From contig NZ_JAHRIB010000174.1 of NCBI RefSeq assembly GCF_019090165.1, positions 1 through 64,000 on the forward strand: DNA of 64,000 bases. The letters run 5' to 3'. The first letter of the stretch is position 1; the number at the start of each line of letters is the position of its first letter. The notes under the pieces are model-generated. The model ran no database searches, had not been told where the DNA came from, and was given only the letters and a program-made list of their open reading frames with translations. This DNA comes from Streptomyces sp. BV286. GTDB taxonomy: Bacteria; Actinomycetota; Actinomycetes; Streptomycetales; Streptomycetaceae. Positions 36,811 to 45,272 of this stretch are shown one piece after another. The translations under genes were made by a program, and so were the position numbers.

Positions 36811-37548
36811 ATGAGCAACGACGCGATCCGATTGCGTTCCGTGACCCGGCGCTACGGCGCGGGCGGAACGTCAGTGACCGCCCTCGACCAGGTATCGCTT
36901 GCCTTTTCGGCAGGCACCTTCACCGCAGTGATGGGCCCTTCCGGGTCCGGCAAGTCGACCCTGCTGCAGTGCGCCGCGGGCCTGGACCGGCCCACCTCGG
37001 GCTCGGTCACCGTGGGCGGTACAGAGCTGACCGGCCTGAGCGAGACCAGGCTGACCCTGCTGCGCCGGCAGCGGATCGGCTTCGTGTTCCAGGCGTTCAA
37101 CCTGCTGCCCTCGCTGACCGCGGCACAGAACGTGGCTCTTCCGCTGCGGCTGGCGGGCCGCCGCCCGAAGAAGGCCCAGGTACTCGAGGTGCTCGACCAG
37201 GTCGGACTCGGCGACCGGGCGCGGCACCGGCCGACGGAGATGTCCGGCGGTCAGCAGCAGCGGGTAGCCCTGGCCCGTGCCCTGATCACCCGCCCCGACG
37301 TGTTGTTCGGCGACGAGCCGACCGGCGCGCTCGACTCGCAGACCGGCCGAGAGGTGCTGACCCTGCTGCGCGGCATGGTCGACCGGGACGCCCGGACGAT
37401 CATCATGGTCACCCACGACCCCGTCGCCGCCTCCTACGCCGATCGCGTCGTCTTCCTCGTCGACGGCCGTGTCAACGGCGAGCTGATCGGCACCGGTGCC
37501 GAGGACATCGCGGCCCGCCTGACCACCCTTGAGAAGGCGCCGTGCTGA
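36811..37548 (+). CDS. ABC transporter ATP-binding protein (MacB/LolD-like)
   Basis: 245 residues. Walker A is GPSGSGKST near residue 42, the Q-loop is VFQAFNLL, the signature MSGGQQQRVALARAL, and Walker B VLFGDEPTGALDSQ, followed by the H-loop TH. The sequence matches the MacB/LolD/BceA branch that pairs with FtsX-type permeases. ATG 36811 has GGTGGGGG upstream. Its stop overlaps the GTG start of the permease by 7 bp. The pair probably exports or senses an envelope-active compound, under control of the divergent two-component system. Confidence 0.93.
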   Translation: MSNDAIRLRSVTRRYGAGGTSVTALDQVSLAFSAGTFTAVMGPSGSGKSTLLQCAAGLDRPTSGSVTVGGTELTGLSETRLTLLRRQRIGFVFQAFNLLPSLTAAQNVALPLRLAGRRPKKAQVLEVLDQVGLGDRARHRPTEMSGGQQQRVALARALITRPDVLFGDEPTGALDSQTGREVLTLLRGMVDRDARTIIMVTHDPVAASYADRVVFLVDGRVNGELIGTGAEDIAARLTTLEKAPC

Positions 37549-39998
37549 CCACCACGTTGCGCACCCTGCGCAGCCGCTGGGTCACCTTCGTCGGCAGCTT
37601 CGTCGCCCTCGCCCTGGGGGTGGCCCTGATCGCCGTCACGGGGCTGGCCCTGGCATCCACGCTGGACGCACCAGACCGCAAGCCGGAGCGGTTCGCCGCC
37701 GCGCCGGTCGTCGTCAGGGGCCAGCACACCCTTGAGGTGCCCACCTCGAACGGCGAACGCACCGAGGAACTCGCGATGCCGCGTGCCGTACCGGCCGACG
37801 TGGTCGCGAAGCTGCGCGAACTCGGGCCCGTCGTCGAGGACCGGTCGTTCGCCGTGCGGACCGGGAGCGGGCCCACCGATCTGGTGGGCCATCCCTGGTC
37901 CACCGCGGCCTACGCGCCGTACGACCTTGACGCGGGACGTGCGCCGGAGGCCGATGACGAGGTCGTGATCAGCGGTGACTGGGCCCGCCCGGGGACCCGC
38001 GTACGAACCGGCGACGGCACGGTGCGCGTCGTGGGCAGTGTGGCCGGGCTCGGCTTTGAGAACGCCGTGTTCTACACCGACACCCGTGCCGCCGAACTGT
38101 CGCCGCGCAGTCTCCAGCTCGTGGTCGACGCCGATGTCGCGGCCGTGCGCGAGACAGCGGGCGGCAACGAGGGCGTTGAGGTCCTCACCGGGGGCGCGCG
38201 CCGGTACGCCGATGCCGACCCCGACCGGGACAGCGAGGCCCTCACCGCGATGAACGCCCTGTTCGGCACGGCCGGCGGAGTCACCGGATTCGTGTCGGTG
38301 TTCGTGGTGGCCTCGACCTTCGCGTTCGCGGTGGCTCAGCGGCGCCGCGAGTTCGGACTGCTGCGCACCGCCGGAGCGACCCCCGGGCAGATCCGTCGCA
38401 TGGTCGTCCACGAGGCGCTCGGGGTCGGCGTGTTCGCATCGGCAGCCGGCTGCGGGCTCGGTTCGTACGCCGCTCCGAAGCTCGCCGAGTGGGCGGTCGA
38501 GGAGAGCCTCGCGCCCCACTGGTTCACCATCGGCGACTACGTCTGGCCCTACCACATGGCGTTCTGGACCGGGCTGTTCGTGGCCTTGTGCGGCGTACTG
38601 GCCGCGTCGTGGCGGGCGGGGCGCACCGGCCCCACCGAGGCACTGCGCGAGGCGTCCGTGGACATCCGGGCGATGACCCGGGGCCGTTGGCTGTTCGGCG
38701 CGACCCTGCTGATGACCGCAGTGGTCACGCTGGTCCTTGCCCTGGTGACGAACCCGGGAGATCTGTTGCAACGCAAGACCTATGTGAGCCGGCCGATGCT
38801 GTTGATCACCGCGGTCGCCCTGCTCGCGCCGGTACTGGTACGGCCGGTGGCCCGGGGCCTCGCCTGGCCCGCGGCGCAACTGCCGGGCGCCGGCGGGATG
38901 CTGGTGCGGGAGAACGCCGCCGCCGGGGTGCGCCGCACCGCCGCCGTCGCGGCGCCCGTGCTGGTCACGGTCGCGCTGGCGGGCTCCCTGCTGGGCGCCA
39001 CCGAGACCCTCAACCAGGCGAAGGCCACCGAGACGCGCGAACGGACGGCCGCATCCTTCGTGGTCACTGCGGCGGACGACACCGGTTTCGACAAGACGAC
39101 GCTGCAACGGCTTCGGGCCGTGCCCGGTGCCGAGAACTCGGCGAGTTCGCCGAGCGCCGTGTACACCCTGGAGGACGGCGTGGCACTCATCAGGTCCGAC
39201 GCCAGGGCCGTCGAGCCGCGACTGCTGGCGGCTACGACCCGTCTCCCGCTCGCCGCGGGGAAGGTGGGCGATCTGGACGACGACTCGATCATCGTCAACG
39301 AGGAGTGGCAGAAGCGCACCGTGGGCGAGCGAGTGGACGTGTGGCTCGGCGACGGCACGAAGCGATCTCTGAAGATCGCCGCGGTCATGACTGTCGGCAC
39401 GGGCGGCAACGGGGTCTACGTCACCCCTCGCAACGCGCTTGCGGCGCCTGTCGACCGGGTTGACGTACGCCTTCTGCCCGGGGCCGACTCCGCTGCGGTG
39501 GCCGCCGGTCTGCATCAGGCGGTGCGGGAGTCGGGCGGTGAGGTGTTCACCAGGGACGCGTGGGTGCGGGCGACGTACCCCGAGACCAACCGGACGACCC
39601 GGATGGGCCTTTTCCTGGTACTGGGGATCGCCCTCCTCTACACCGGCATCTCACTGGTCAACACGACGGTCATGGCGACCTCCGACCGGGTCCGCGAGCT
39701 GGCTGTGCTGCAGTTGGCCGGCGCCACCAGGTGGCAGGTGCTGCGGCTGGTGGGCGCCGAGGCGCTGATGGTGGTCGTGGTGGGCGGACTGCTGGGAGCG
39801 CTGGTCGCCGGGCTCAACCTGCTGGGGATGTGGAGCGCGCTGGGCCTGCTCTCGGTGCGGACGTCCGTCGAGATCCCGTGGACGACGCTCGCGGCCGCCA
39901 CAGGCGCCTGCGCGGTGCTCGCGGTGACCTCGGCGGTCGTTGCGGCAGGCCTCTCCCTGCGCCGCAGCGCAGTGGAACTGGCGGGGGTACGCGAGTGA
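37542..39998 (+). CDS. FtsX/MacB-type ABC transporter permease
   Basis: 818 residues. The N-terminal helix (about 18-38) is followed by a large extracytoplasmic domain. A first FtsX domain has helices near 245-400, including FAVAQRRREFGLLRTAGATPGQIRR, which is the coupling helix. A second extracytoplasmic domain and a C-terminal FtsX domain (about 690-815) with RVRELAVLQLAGATRWQVLRLV follow. This two-FtsX architecture is usual in actinobacterial exporters of this class. It is coupled to the ATPase gene by a 7-bp overlap, and a strong hairpin terminator follows the stop. Confidence 0.92.
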   Translation: MLTTTLRTLRSRWVTFVGSFVALALGVALIAVTGLALASTLDAPDRKPERFAAAPVVVRGQHTLEVPTSNGERTEELAMPRAVPADVVAKLRELGPVVEDRSFAVRTGSGPTDLVGHPWSTAAYAPYDLDAGRAPEADDEVVISGDWARPGTRVRTGDGTVRVVGSVAGLGFENAVFYTDTRAAELSPRSLQLVVDADVAAVRETAGGNEGVEVLTGGARRYADADPDRDSEALTAMNALFGTAGGVTGFVSVFVVASTFAFAVAQRRREFGLLRTAGATPGQIRRMVVHEALGVGVFASAAGCGLGSYAAPKLAEWAVEESLAPHWFTIGDYVWPYHMAFWTGLFVALCGVLAASWRAGRTGPTEALREASVDIRAMTRGRWLFGATLLMTAVVTLVLALVTNPGDLLQRKTYVSRPMLLITAVALLAPVLVRPVARGLAWPAAQLPGAGGMLVRENAAAGVRRTAAVAAPVLVTVALAGSLLGATETLNQAKATETRERTAASFVVTAADDTGFDKTTLQRLRAVPGAENSASSPSAVYTLEDGVALIRSDARAVEPRLLAATTRLPLAAGKVGDLDDDSIIVNEEWQKRTVGERVDVWLGDGTKRSLKIAAVMTVGTGGNGVYVTPRNALAAPVDRVDVRLLPGADSAAVAAGLHQAVRESGGEVFTRDAWVRATYPETNRTTRMGLFLVLGIALLYTGISLVNTTVMATSDRVRELAVLQLAGATRWQVLRLVGAEALMVVVVGGLLGALVAGLNLLGMWSALGLLSVRTSVEIPWTTLAAATGACAVLAVTSAVVAAGLSLRRSAVELAGVRE

Positions 39999-40031
39999 CC
40001 TCATGAGTCCTGAAGGGACGGACAGGCGTCG

Positions 40032-40058
40032 CCGTCCTGCCGGGCACTGGCAGGACGG
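40032..40058. terminator. Hairpin terminator after the ABC operon
   Basis: CCGTCCTGCC (40032-40041) and GGCAGGACGG (40049-40058) form a perfect 10-bp stem with a 7-nt loop, 33 bp after the permease stop and before the convergent ComB-like gene. Confidence 0.8.
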
Positions 40059-40160
40059 GGCCCTCGGACGCCGCGGCCCGGCTTCTGATCGACCTGCCTT
40101 CTGTCGCCGGGCCGGGGGCTTCGTGGCATTCCGGCCGCCGGGTCGTCGCTGGTCTCGAAG

Positions 40161-40835
40161 TCAGTTCCGGAGTGGCCGCAGCACTGCCATTCCTGCCTCG
40201 AGTCCGACCTTCATGGCGAAGTCGAAGCGGTCCACTTCCAAGCACAAGTCCACATCGGCGGGGTGAGCACCGCGGCGTCGCTCGAGGCGAAGGTCGTCTG
40301 CTGCCTGGGAGGCGCGGGCGCGGTGCAGATACGGGCCGGGGTCGGGACGATCCCCGGCCAGGAGCCGGTCCAGGTACTGGGCGCAGGCCAGATCCTCGGC
40401 GGCGCGGCCGTCATCGCCGGTGGCCACGAACGTCACCTGGCCCGCGCCGGCGTCCGCCAGGGCCCGGGCCGTCGCGTCGGCCACGACAAAGCTGGCGCAC
40501 AGTGCCACTTCCGCCTCGACCACAGCCAGAGCCCCGACCGTTCCCGCGGTGGTCTTCTGGATCACGGTGCGGTCGGCCAAGTCGGTCTCCCGGATCAGGC
40601 CGGGGGAGTTGACCAGGTCGAACCCGCTGACCGGCGCCCCGTCCTTGAGTGCAAGCCATCCCGGGTGGGACGCCTTGATGGCCAGTGCCTCGTCTGCGTC
40701 AGCGGCGAGAACGATCTTTTCTGCCCCGCGGTGGAAAGCCCACGCGGCGGTGGTGAACGCCCGCATCACATCGATCACGACGGCCACCTGTTCGGTGCCG
40801 TCGACCTCGGGTATTCCGACTGTTCGGGAGTCCAT
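40161..40835 (-). CDS. 2-phosphosulfolactate phosphatase (ComB) family protein
   Basis: 224 residues. It carries the ComB family pattern: VVIDVMRAFTTAAWAFHRGA near the N-terminus, FDLVNSPGLI in the middle, then DRTVIQKTTAGTVGAL. In archaeal coenzyme M synthesis ComB removes phosphate from 2-phosphosulfolactate. Actinomycetes lack that pathway, and bacterial relatives may serve sulfolactate metabolism or a different phosphatase reaction. No sulfolactate genes adjoin, so only the family is certain. ATG 40835 has no obvious ribosome site. Confidence 0.8.
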   Translation of the reverse strand: MDSRTVGIPEVDGTEQVAVVIDVMRAFTTAAWAFHRGAEKIVLAADADEALAIKASHPGWLALKDGAPVSGFDLVNSPGLIRETDLADRTVIQKTTAGTVGALAVVEAEVALCASFVVADATARALADAGAGQVTFVATGDDGRAAEDLACAQYLDRLLAGDRPDPGPYLHRARASQAADDLRLERRRGAHPADVDLCLEVDRFDFAMKVGLEAGMAVLRPLRN

Positions 40836-40988
40836 GTCGGGATGGTCGCAGCCCGACGAAGCGGTTCACAAGGGACGTTGACGATCTGTCGGCGACTCGG
40901 GAGCTGCTGAGCCAGGCTCCTCATGGGAGGCGCTCGACCATCGAGTGGGCCGGAGTCGCCCTGTGGTCGACACGCCTGCGCGGCTTGT

Positions 40989-41471
40989 TCACATGCTCTG
41001 GCCGTGATGATCCACAAGGGCAGTGAGGAGCCGGGCCAACTGCTCGCGTTCCGGTGTGGTCAGTGGCGCAAGCGTCTGGTCCTGGACCTGGCTGAGGATC
41101 TTGTCCAGCGTCAGTAGTTGCCGATGCCCCTGCTCGGTGACGGTGATGACGTTCTGTCGGCGATCGGCAGGGTTCGGTGAGCGTTCCACCAGTCCGCGAT
41201 CGGCCAGCTCGTTGATCACCGTGACCATGTCGCCGCGGTAGATGCCTGTGCGGCGGCTCAGGCCGGCCTGGCTGGCGGGTCCGAACTCGTCGAGCGTGGC
41301 GAGCACCGCGTAATGCCATTTGCGGGCGTCCGCGCGCGCCAACTCCTCGTTGACCAGGCGATCCGAATGGATCGCGGCCAGCGACAGGAGGCGGGTCGTC
41401 AGATTCCGGAGCCGCGCCGCAGTGTCCTGCCGACCGCTCGGATCCGTCATGTCGGGGGTGCTGTCGCTCAT
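40989..41471 (-). CDS. MarR family transcriptional regulator
   Basis: 160 residues. The winged helix lies at about 55-125: ASQAGLSRRTGIYRGDMVTVINELADRGLV as recognition helix region, then SPNPADRRQNVITVTEQG as the wing with its conserved Asp-Arg-Arg. N- and C-terminal helices form the dimer. It is divergent from an epoxide hydrolase gene with two identical-type palindromes between, the normal MarR arrangement in which the repressor controls itself and the neighbour and is released by a small ligand. Confidence 0.9.
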   Translation of the reverse strand: MSDSTPDMTDPSGRQDTAARLRNLTTRLLSLAAIHSDRLVNEELARADARKWHYAVLATLDEFGPASQAGLSRRTGIYRGDMVTVINELADRGLVERSPNPADRRQNVITVTEQGHRQLLTLDKILSQVQDQTLAPLTTPEREQLARLLTALVDHHGQSM

Positions 41472-41489
41472 GCCGCGATCGTACGTTGC

Positions 41490-41546
41490 GTTAGTCCCAC
41501 TAACAAACTACGCTCGCCAGCCAGAGAAGCGTTAGTGCGACTAACG
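41490..41546. promoter_or_regulatory. Twin MarR operators
   Basis: GTTAGT-n3-ACTAAC occurs at 41490-41504 and again at 41531-41545, where it extends to CGTTAGT/ACTAACG at 41530-41546. Centres are 41 bp apart. The first copy lies 19 bp before the MarR start, the second 66 bp before the epoxide hydrolase start. Confidence 0.8.
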
Positions 41547-41611
41547 ATCTGGTGCGTCAAGTGCTGCCTGCCCGACGCTGCACGCCGAATGCAACCCCTG
41601 GAGTCGAGACC

Positions 41612-42694
41612 ATGATCAAGCCGTTCCGCATCGACGTCCCCCAGGCCCACCTCGACGACCTGACCGAGCGGCTGGCCCGCACCCGTTGGCCCAACGAGGT
41701 CGCCGACGCGGGATGGGACTACGGCTTTCCGCTGGCGCGCCTCAGGGAACTCGCCGAATACTGGCGAACCGGCTACGACTGGCGCGAGCACGAGGAGAAG
41801 CTCAACGAGCTTCCGCACTTCACCACCGAGATCGACGGCCAGAACATCCACTTCGTGCACGTCCGCTCGTCGAAGCCGGACGCACTCGCACTGATCCTCA
41901 CCCACGGCTGGCCCGGCTCGTTCCTGGAGTTCCTCGACGTGATCGATCCGCTGTCACGCGACTTCCACCTGGTGATTCCGTCCATACCGGGATACGGCTT
42001 CTCCGGTCCTACCCACGAACGCGGCTGGGACATGGTCAGGGTCGCGGGCGCCTGGGCTGAGCTGATGCGCCGTCTCGGCTACGACCGCTACGGAGCGCAG
42101 GGTGGCGACTTCGGCTCGGGCATCTCCTTGGCGCTCGGCGCGGCGGCACCCGAGCAGGTCGTCGGCGTGCACGTCAACTACCTGCCGACCCGGCCGGTTC
42201 CGGACGCCGACATCGAACTGTCCGAGAAGGACGAAGCACGACTCGACAAAGTCCGGCAGCTGATGGTCAACCGTCCGCCGTACCAGGCTCTTCAGGCCGC
42301 CACCCCACAGACCATCGGCTACGCGCTGACCGACTCGCCGGTAGGCCAGCTGGCCTGGATCGCCGAGCGCTTCGCCCAGTGGACGGACCCTCGCTCACCG
42401 GTCAGCGACGAACGGATGCTCACCGACATCTCGCTGTACTGGCTGACCGCCACCGCGGCTTCCTCGGCACGGCTGCACCACGATGCTCCGCGGCGGATCG
42501 AGCCGTGCCCGGTACCGGTCGGCGTGGCGGTCTTCGCCCACGACATCACGCAATCGGTGCGACCACTGGCCGAGCGGCTCTACGACATCAGGCACTGGTC
42601 GGAGTTCGAGCGCGGCGGCCACTTCGCCGCGATGGAGGTGCCGGAGCTACTCGCCGAAGACGTCCGGGGCTTCTTCCTGGCCCGCACCAAGTAG
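41612..42694 (+). CDS. Epoxide hydrolase (EHN domain, alpha/beta hydrolase)
   Basis: 360 residues. An N-terminal EHN domain (about 1-105, starting MIKPFRIDVPQAHLDDLTERLARTRWP) is followed by the alpha/beta-hydrolase core. The oxyanion motif is HGWPGSF at 99-105, the nucleophile Asp166 lies in GAQGGDFGSG, and the catalytic His337 is in RGGHFAAMEVPELL. Such enzymes open epoxides to diols by way of an ester intermediate. ATG 41612 has GGAG upstream. Twin palindromes in the promoter imply MarR repression. The natural substrate is unknown. Confidence 0.9.
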   Translation: MIKPFRIDVPQAHLDDLTERLARTRWPNEVADAGWDYGFPLARLRELAEYWRTGYDWREHEEKLNELPHFTTEIDGQNIHFVHVRSSKPDALALILTHGWPGSFLEFLDVIDPLSRDFHLVIPSIPGYGFSGPTHERGWDMVRVAGAWAELMRRLGYDRYGAQGGDFGSGISLALGAAAPEQVVGVHVNYLPTRPVPDADIELSEKDEARLDKVRQLMVNRPPYQALQAATPQTIGYALTDSPVGQLAWIAERFAQWTDPRSPVSDERMLTDISLYWLTATAASSARLHHDAPRRIEPCPVPVGVAVFAHDITQSVRPLAERLYDIRHWSEFERGGHFAAMEVPELLAEDVRGFFLARTK

Positions 42695-43006
42695 GGCTAC
42701 CCGACCTGCCAGGAGGCACCGCCGAGCCGCGAGCTCCCACAGGGCCCGCGCTCAGCGCTGCCCGCCGAGACCTGTCCGCGTCACCAGCCACACCACACCA
42801 CACCACGCCGCGCACTGCATACTGCGCTCCGTGGAATCGGCCGATCTTGCGCTTCTTGGTTGCGTTTCTCCTCCGACGAACGACGCTCCTGCGCGCAGCG
42901 ACACCCCAAGGGTCCGTCTGGCCGCCGGAACCGACCATGGGAAGGAATCTTCCTGCTCCCAGCACCGCGGTGCGGCCCGCATGCACCTTTCGCGATACCC
43001 GGTCGA
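42695..43006. other. Intergenic region between convergent genes
   Basis: 312 bp with a short CCACA-type tandem tract near 42788-42805. No gene, RNA or strong hairpin is seen; frames crossing it are shadows of the flanking genes. Confidence 0.4.
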
Positions 43007-43885
43007 TCACACTTCCGCGAGGAGCAGGTCGGCCAGGACGTCGGGCCGTTCCAGGGCGATGAAGTGGCCTGCCTCCGGTACCTGCGTGAAGTCGGCGGAG
43101 GGGAGGAGCCTCTTGTTGGCTTCCCGGTCCGAGGTCCGGGACCAGTCCTTCTCCCCGTAGACGAGGTGGACGGGAGCCTTGACCTCGGGATAGCGCGAGC
43201 GGGCGGCGATGAGGCTGGGCATGTTCTGGTACACGGCCCTGGCGACGGCCGGGTAGCCGGGGCGGCCGCCCACCAGGAGGAGTTCGTCGAGGTAGTCCTC
43301 CCGCAGCGCGGTCTTGTCGACCACCCCGCCCTGCAGGATCCTGCGGACGACGGGCTTGGGCTCCACCCCCGCGACCACCGGGCCCACCCCCGGAGTGAGA
43401 ACACCGCCGACCACCACACGGGCGAGAAGACTGGACCGGGCGATCCCGCCGGGGAAGTCGTACGTGTTCACCGCGACGACGCGCCGCACCCGCTCGGGCA
43501 GATCGGCCGCGGCGGTCAGGGCGAGCACCGCTCCCATGGACTCCCCGACCAGCGTCACGTCGTGGAGGTCGAGTTCGGTCAGGAGCCGCTCGACACCCGC
43601 CCGCATCGCCGGTTCGTCGTAGGACGCACCGGGCACGATCTCGGAGTAGCCCATCCCCGGCAGATCGAGGGCGTACACGGTGTACTGATCCGAGATCAAC
43701 GGGATGAGGGAGCGGAAGTGCTCGGCCTGCGTGCGCACGGTGTGCAGCAGGACCAGGGGAGCACCGGTGCCTGCTCTGAGGTAGCGCAGGGCTCCCTCGT
43801 GATTGCGTCGTCCTGCGCGCGCCGCGATCGTGTGACTGGTGGTCCCGGCAACGTGCATCGTGGGACGGGTCTCCTGGTTGGGCAT
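43007..43885 (-). CDS. Alpha/beta hydrolase
   Basis: 292 residues. The oxyanion strand VLLHTV is near 45-50, the nucleophile elbow VGESMGA has Ser116, and the catalytic His274 lies in PEAGHFIALERPDVLADLL. A cap domain is inserted at about 140-210. The sequence resembles C-C bond or ester hydrolases; the substrate is unassigned. ATG 43885 has AAGGAG 8 bp upstream. It lies 106 bp after the SDR gene on the same strand, so both are probably driven by the promoter at 44700-44750 under the TetR at 45273. Confidence 0.85.
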   Translation of the reverse strand: MPNQETRPTMHVAGTTSHTIAARAGRRNHEGALRYLRAGTGAPLVLLHTVRTQAEHFRSLIPLISDQYTVYALDLPGMGYSEIVPGASYDEPAMRAGVERLLTELDLHDVTLVGESMGAVLALTAAADLPERVRRVVAVNTYDFPGGIARSSLLARVVVGGVLTPGVGPVVAGVEPKPVVRRILQGGVVDKTALREDYLDELLLVGGRPGYPAVARAVYQNMPSLIAARSRYPEVKAPVHLVYGEKDWSRTSDREANKRLLPSADFTQVPEAGHFIALERPDVLADLLLAEV

Positions 43886-43991
43886 CTCGCTGACTCCTTG
43901 CATGGGTGGGTACTGCGGATGGGTGACTCGGGTGCGGTCCGGCAGGCGGACGAGGGCTGGTGGTGCGCCCTCTTCTCCGGGTTCGTGCCTG

Positions 43992-44690
43992 CTACGTGAG
44001 CTGCGCGTACAGGCCTGCCAGGTCCCCGGCCAGGCCTGCCTTGACCTGCCGTGAGATGTCGTCGGCGAGCACCTCGAACGCTCCCGCTTCGATGCCGTCG
44101 AGGGCCTGCTCGGCGACGTGACGAGGGTCGGACTTGGGTGCGTCGACGCCGGCCGCCAGGTCCGTGTCGACGTATCCCACGTGCAGTCCGGTGACGGTGA
44201 TGCCGCGCGGCTGCAGTTCCAGGCGCAGGGAGTTGGTCTGCGACCACAGCGCGGCCTTGGACGCGCTGTAGGAGCCGCCGAGAGCCAGCCAAGACAGTAC
44301 GGAGTGCACGTTGAGGATGTGGCCGCCGCCATTGCTCTCGATGACCGGCACGAAGGCCCGGGCGACCAGCAACGGACCGTAGAAGTTGGTCTCGAACTCA
44401 CGGCGTACGTCGTCGATGGGGGACTCGAGGAACGACGCGCCGACCGAGGCGCCGGCGTTGTTGATCAGCACGGTTACGTCTCCCGCCTCGGCGGCCGCCG
44501 CTGCCACGGAAGCCGGGTCGGTGACCTCCAGTGCTACGGGGACGGCGTCGGGATGGGTCACGCTGCGCGGGTCGCGGGCGGTGGCGTAGACCTTGTCGGC
44601 GCCGCGAGCGTAGAGCTCCTCCACCAAGGCCTTGCCTATGCCACGGCTCCCGCCGGTGACCAGGACGCGGGCGCCTTTGAGTGCGGTCAT
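43992..44690 (-). CDS. Short-chain dehydrogenase/reductase
   Basis: 232 residues. The cofactor motif VTGGSRGIGKAL is at 11-22, the structural motif NNAGAS lies near 80, and the catalytic Ser plus YSASK (Tyr-x-x-x-Lys) near 145. SDRs of this class oxidise or reduce alcohols and ketones with NAD(P)(H). ATG 44690 is preceded by GGAGG. Two copies of the AAACCGATCGGTTT palindrome lie 16-56 bp upstream, so it should be repressed by the TetR at 45273. First gene of a presumed operon with the alpha/beta hydrolase. Confidence 0.88.
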   Translation of the reverse strand: MTALKGARVLVTGGSRGIGKALVEELYARGADKVYATARDPRSVTHPDAVPVALEVTDPASVAAAAAEAGDVTVLINNAGASVGASFLESPIDDVRREFETNFYGPLLVARAFVPVIESNGGGHILNVHSVLSWLALGGSYSASKAALWSQTNSLRLELQPRGITVTGLHVGYVDTDLAAGVDAPKSDPRHVAEQALDGIEAGAFEVLADDISRQVKAGLAGDLAGLYAQLT

Positions 44691-44705
44691 GCTTGCCTCC
44701 ACGAA

Positions 44706-44746
44706 GAGAAACCGATCGGTTTCTCAGACTGTAAACCGATCGGTTT
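44706..44746. promoter_or_regulatory. Two TetR operators before the SDR operon
   Basis: A 20-bp perfect palindrome, GAGAAACCGATCGGTTTCTC, lies at 44706-44725. A second core, AAACCGATCGGTTT, is at 44733-44746. Centres are 24 bp apart. The same core recurs at 45227-45240 before the TetR gene. Confidence 0.85.
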
Positions 44747-44861
44747 CCGTGCGCAAGCTCGAGGCGTGGGCATCTTCCGGGTTCAGCCGTTTTGCAGGCC
44801 TGGGGTTCGGGTGTGGATCTGCGCGCCCGTACGGTCCTTCGCGCCCGAAGCCGGCGAACGG

Positions 44862-45182
44862 TCGATCACGCGGCAAGGCGGCGTCGGCGTTCGGTGGGCG
44901 GTCGCTCGCGGGTCCTTGTAGCGCTGGGCGTGGCGCAGCTCATGGTCGGCTCTCGATGTCACCGACATGAACATCGCGCCGCTCGCGGCGCCACGCAACC
45001 TCGGCTTGCGTGCGGCGACCGGCAGTGGGTCCTCACGGGCCGCGCCCTGGCATTCGGTAGTCAGCTGCTGTTCGGCGGCCGACTCGATGACCTTTTCGGC
45101 CCACGTATCGGCTTCGTGACCGGGCTGAGCGGTTTCGCGGGCGCGTCCGTCGCGGGCGGCGCGGCCGGCACCTTTGAGTCGA
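44862..45182 (+). pseudogene. Decayed MFS transporter (N-terminal fragment)
   Basis: Pieces in different frames together match the start of a DHA2-type multidrug MFS transporter. VALGVAQLMV is followed, in another frame, by LDVTDMNIA. A shift back gives RQWVLTGRALAFGSQLLFGGRLDDLFGPR and FVTGLSGFAGASVAGGAAG, which is motif A and the second helix region. At least two frameshifts are needed, and the fragment ends near 45182, directly before a TetR operator. The transporter originally controlled by the flanking TetR appears to have been lost by deletion. Confidence 0.7.
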
Positions 45183-45226
45183 ACGGCTCCTTGGTGGCAC
45201 GCTCACCGAATGGGCCCACCGTCTGT

Positions 45227-45240
45227 AAACCGATCGGTTT
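45227..45240 (+). promoter_or_regulatory. TetR operator before the TetR gene
   Basis: AAACCGATCGGTTT, a perfect 14-bp palindrome 32 bp before the TetR start. It is embedded in a 20-base stretch, CTGTAAACCGATCGGTTTCC, identical to that around the copy at 44733. It indicates autoregulation. Confidence 0.85.
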
Positions 45241-45272
45241 CCATTTGGTCGAATTCGAGTTAACCTCGCCAT

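Noticed and set aside
37434..39515. Long minus-strand frame antisense to the ABC permease
   Set aside because: Arg/Gly/His-rich shadow typical of high-GC DNA; the permease has recognisable FtsX domains.
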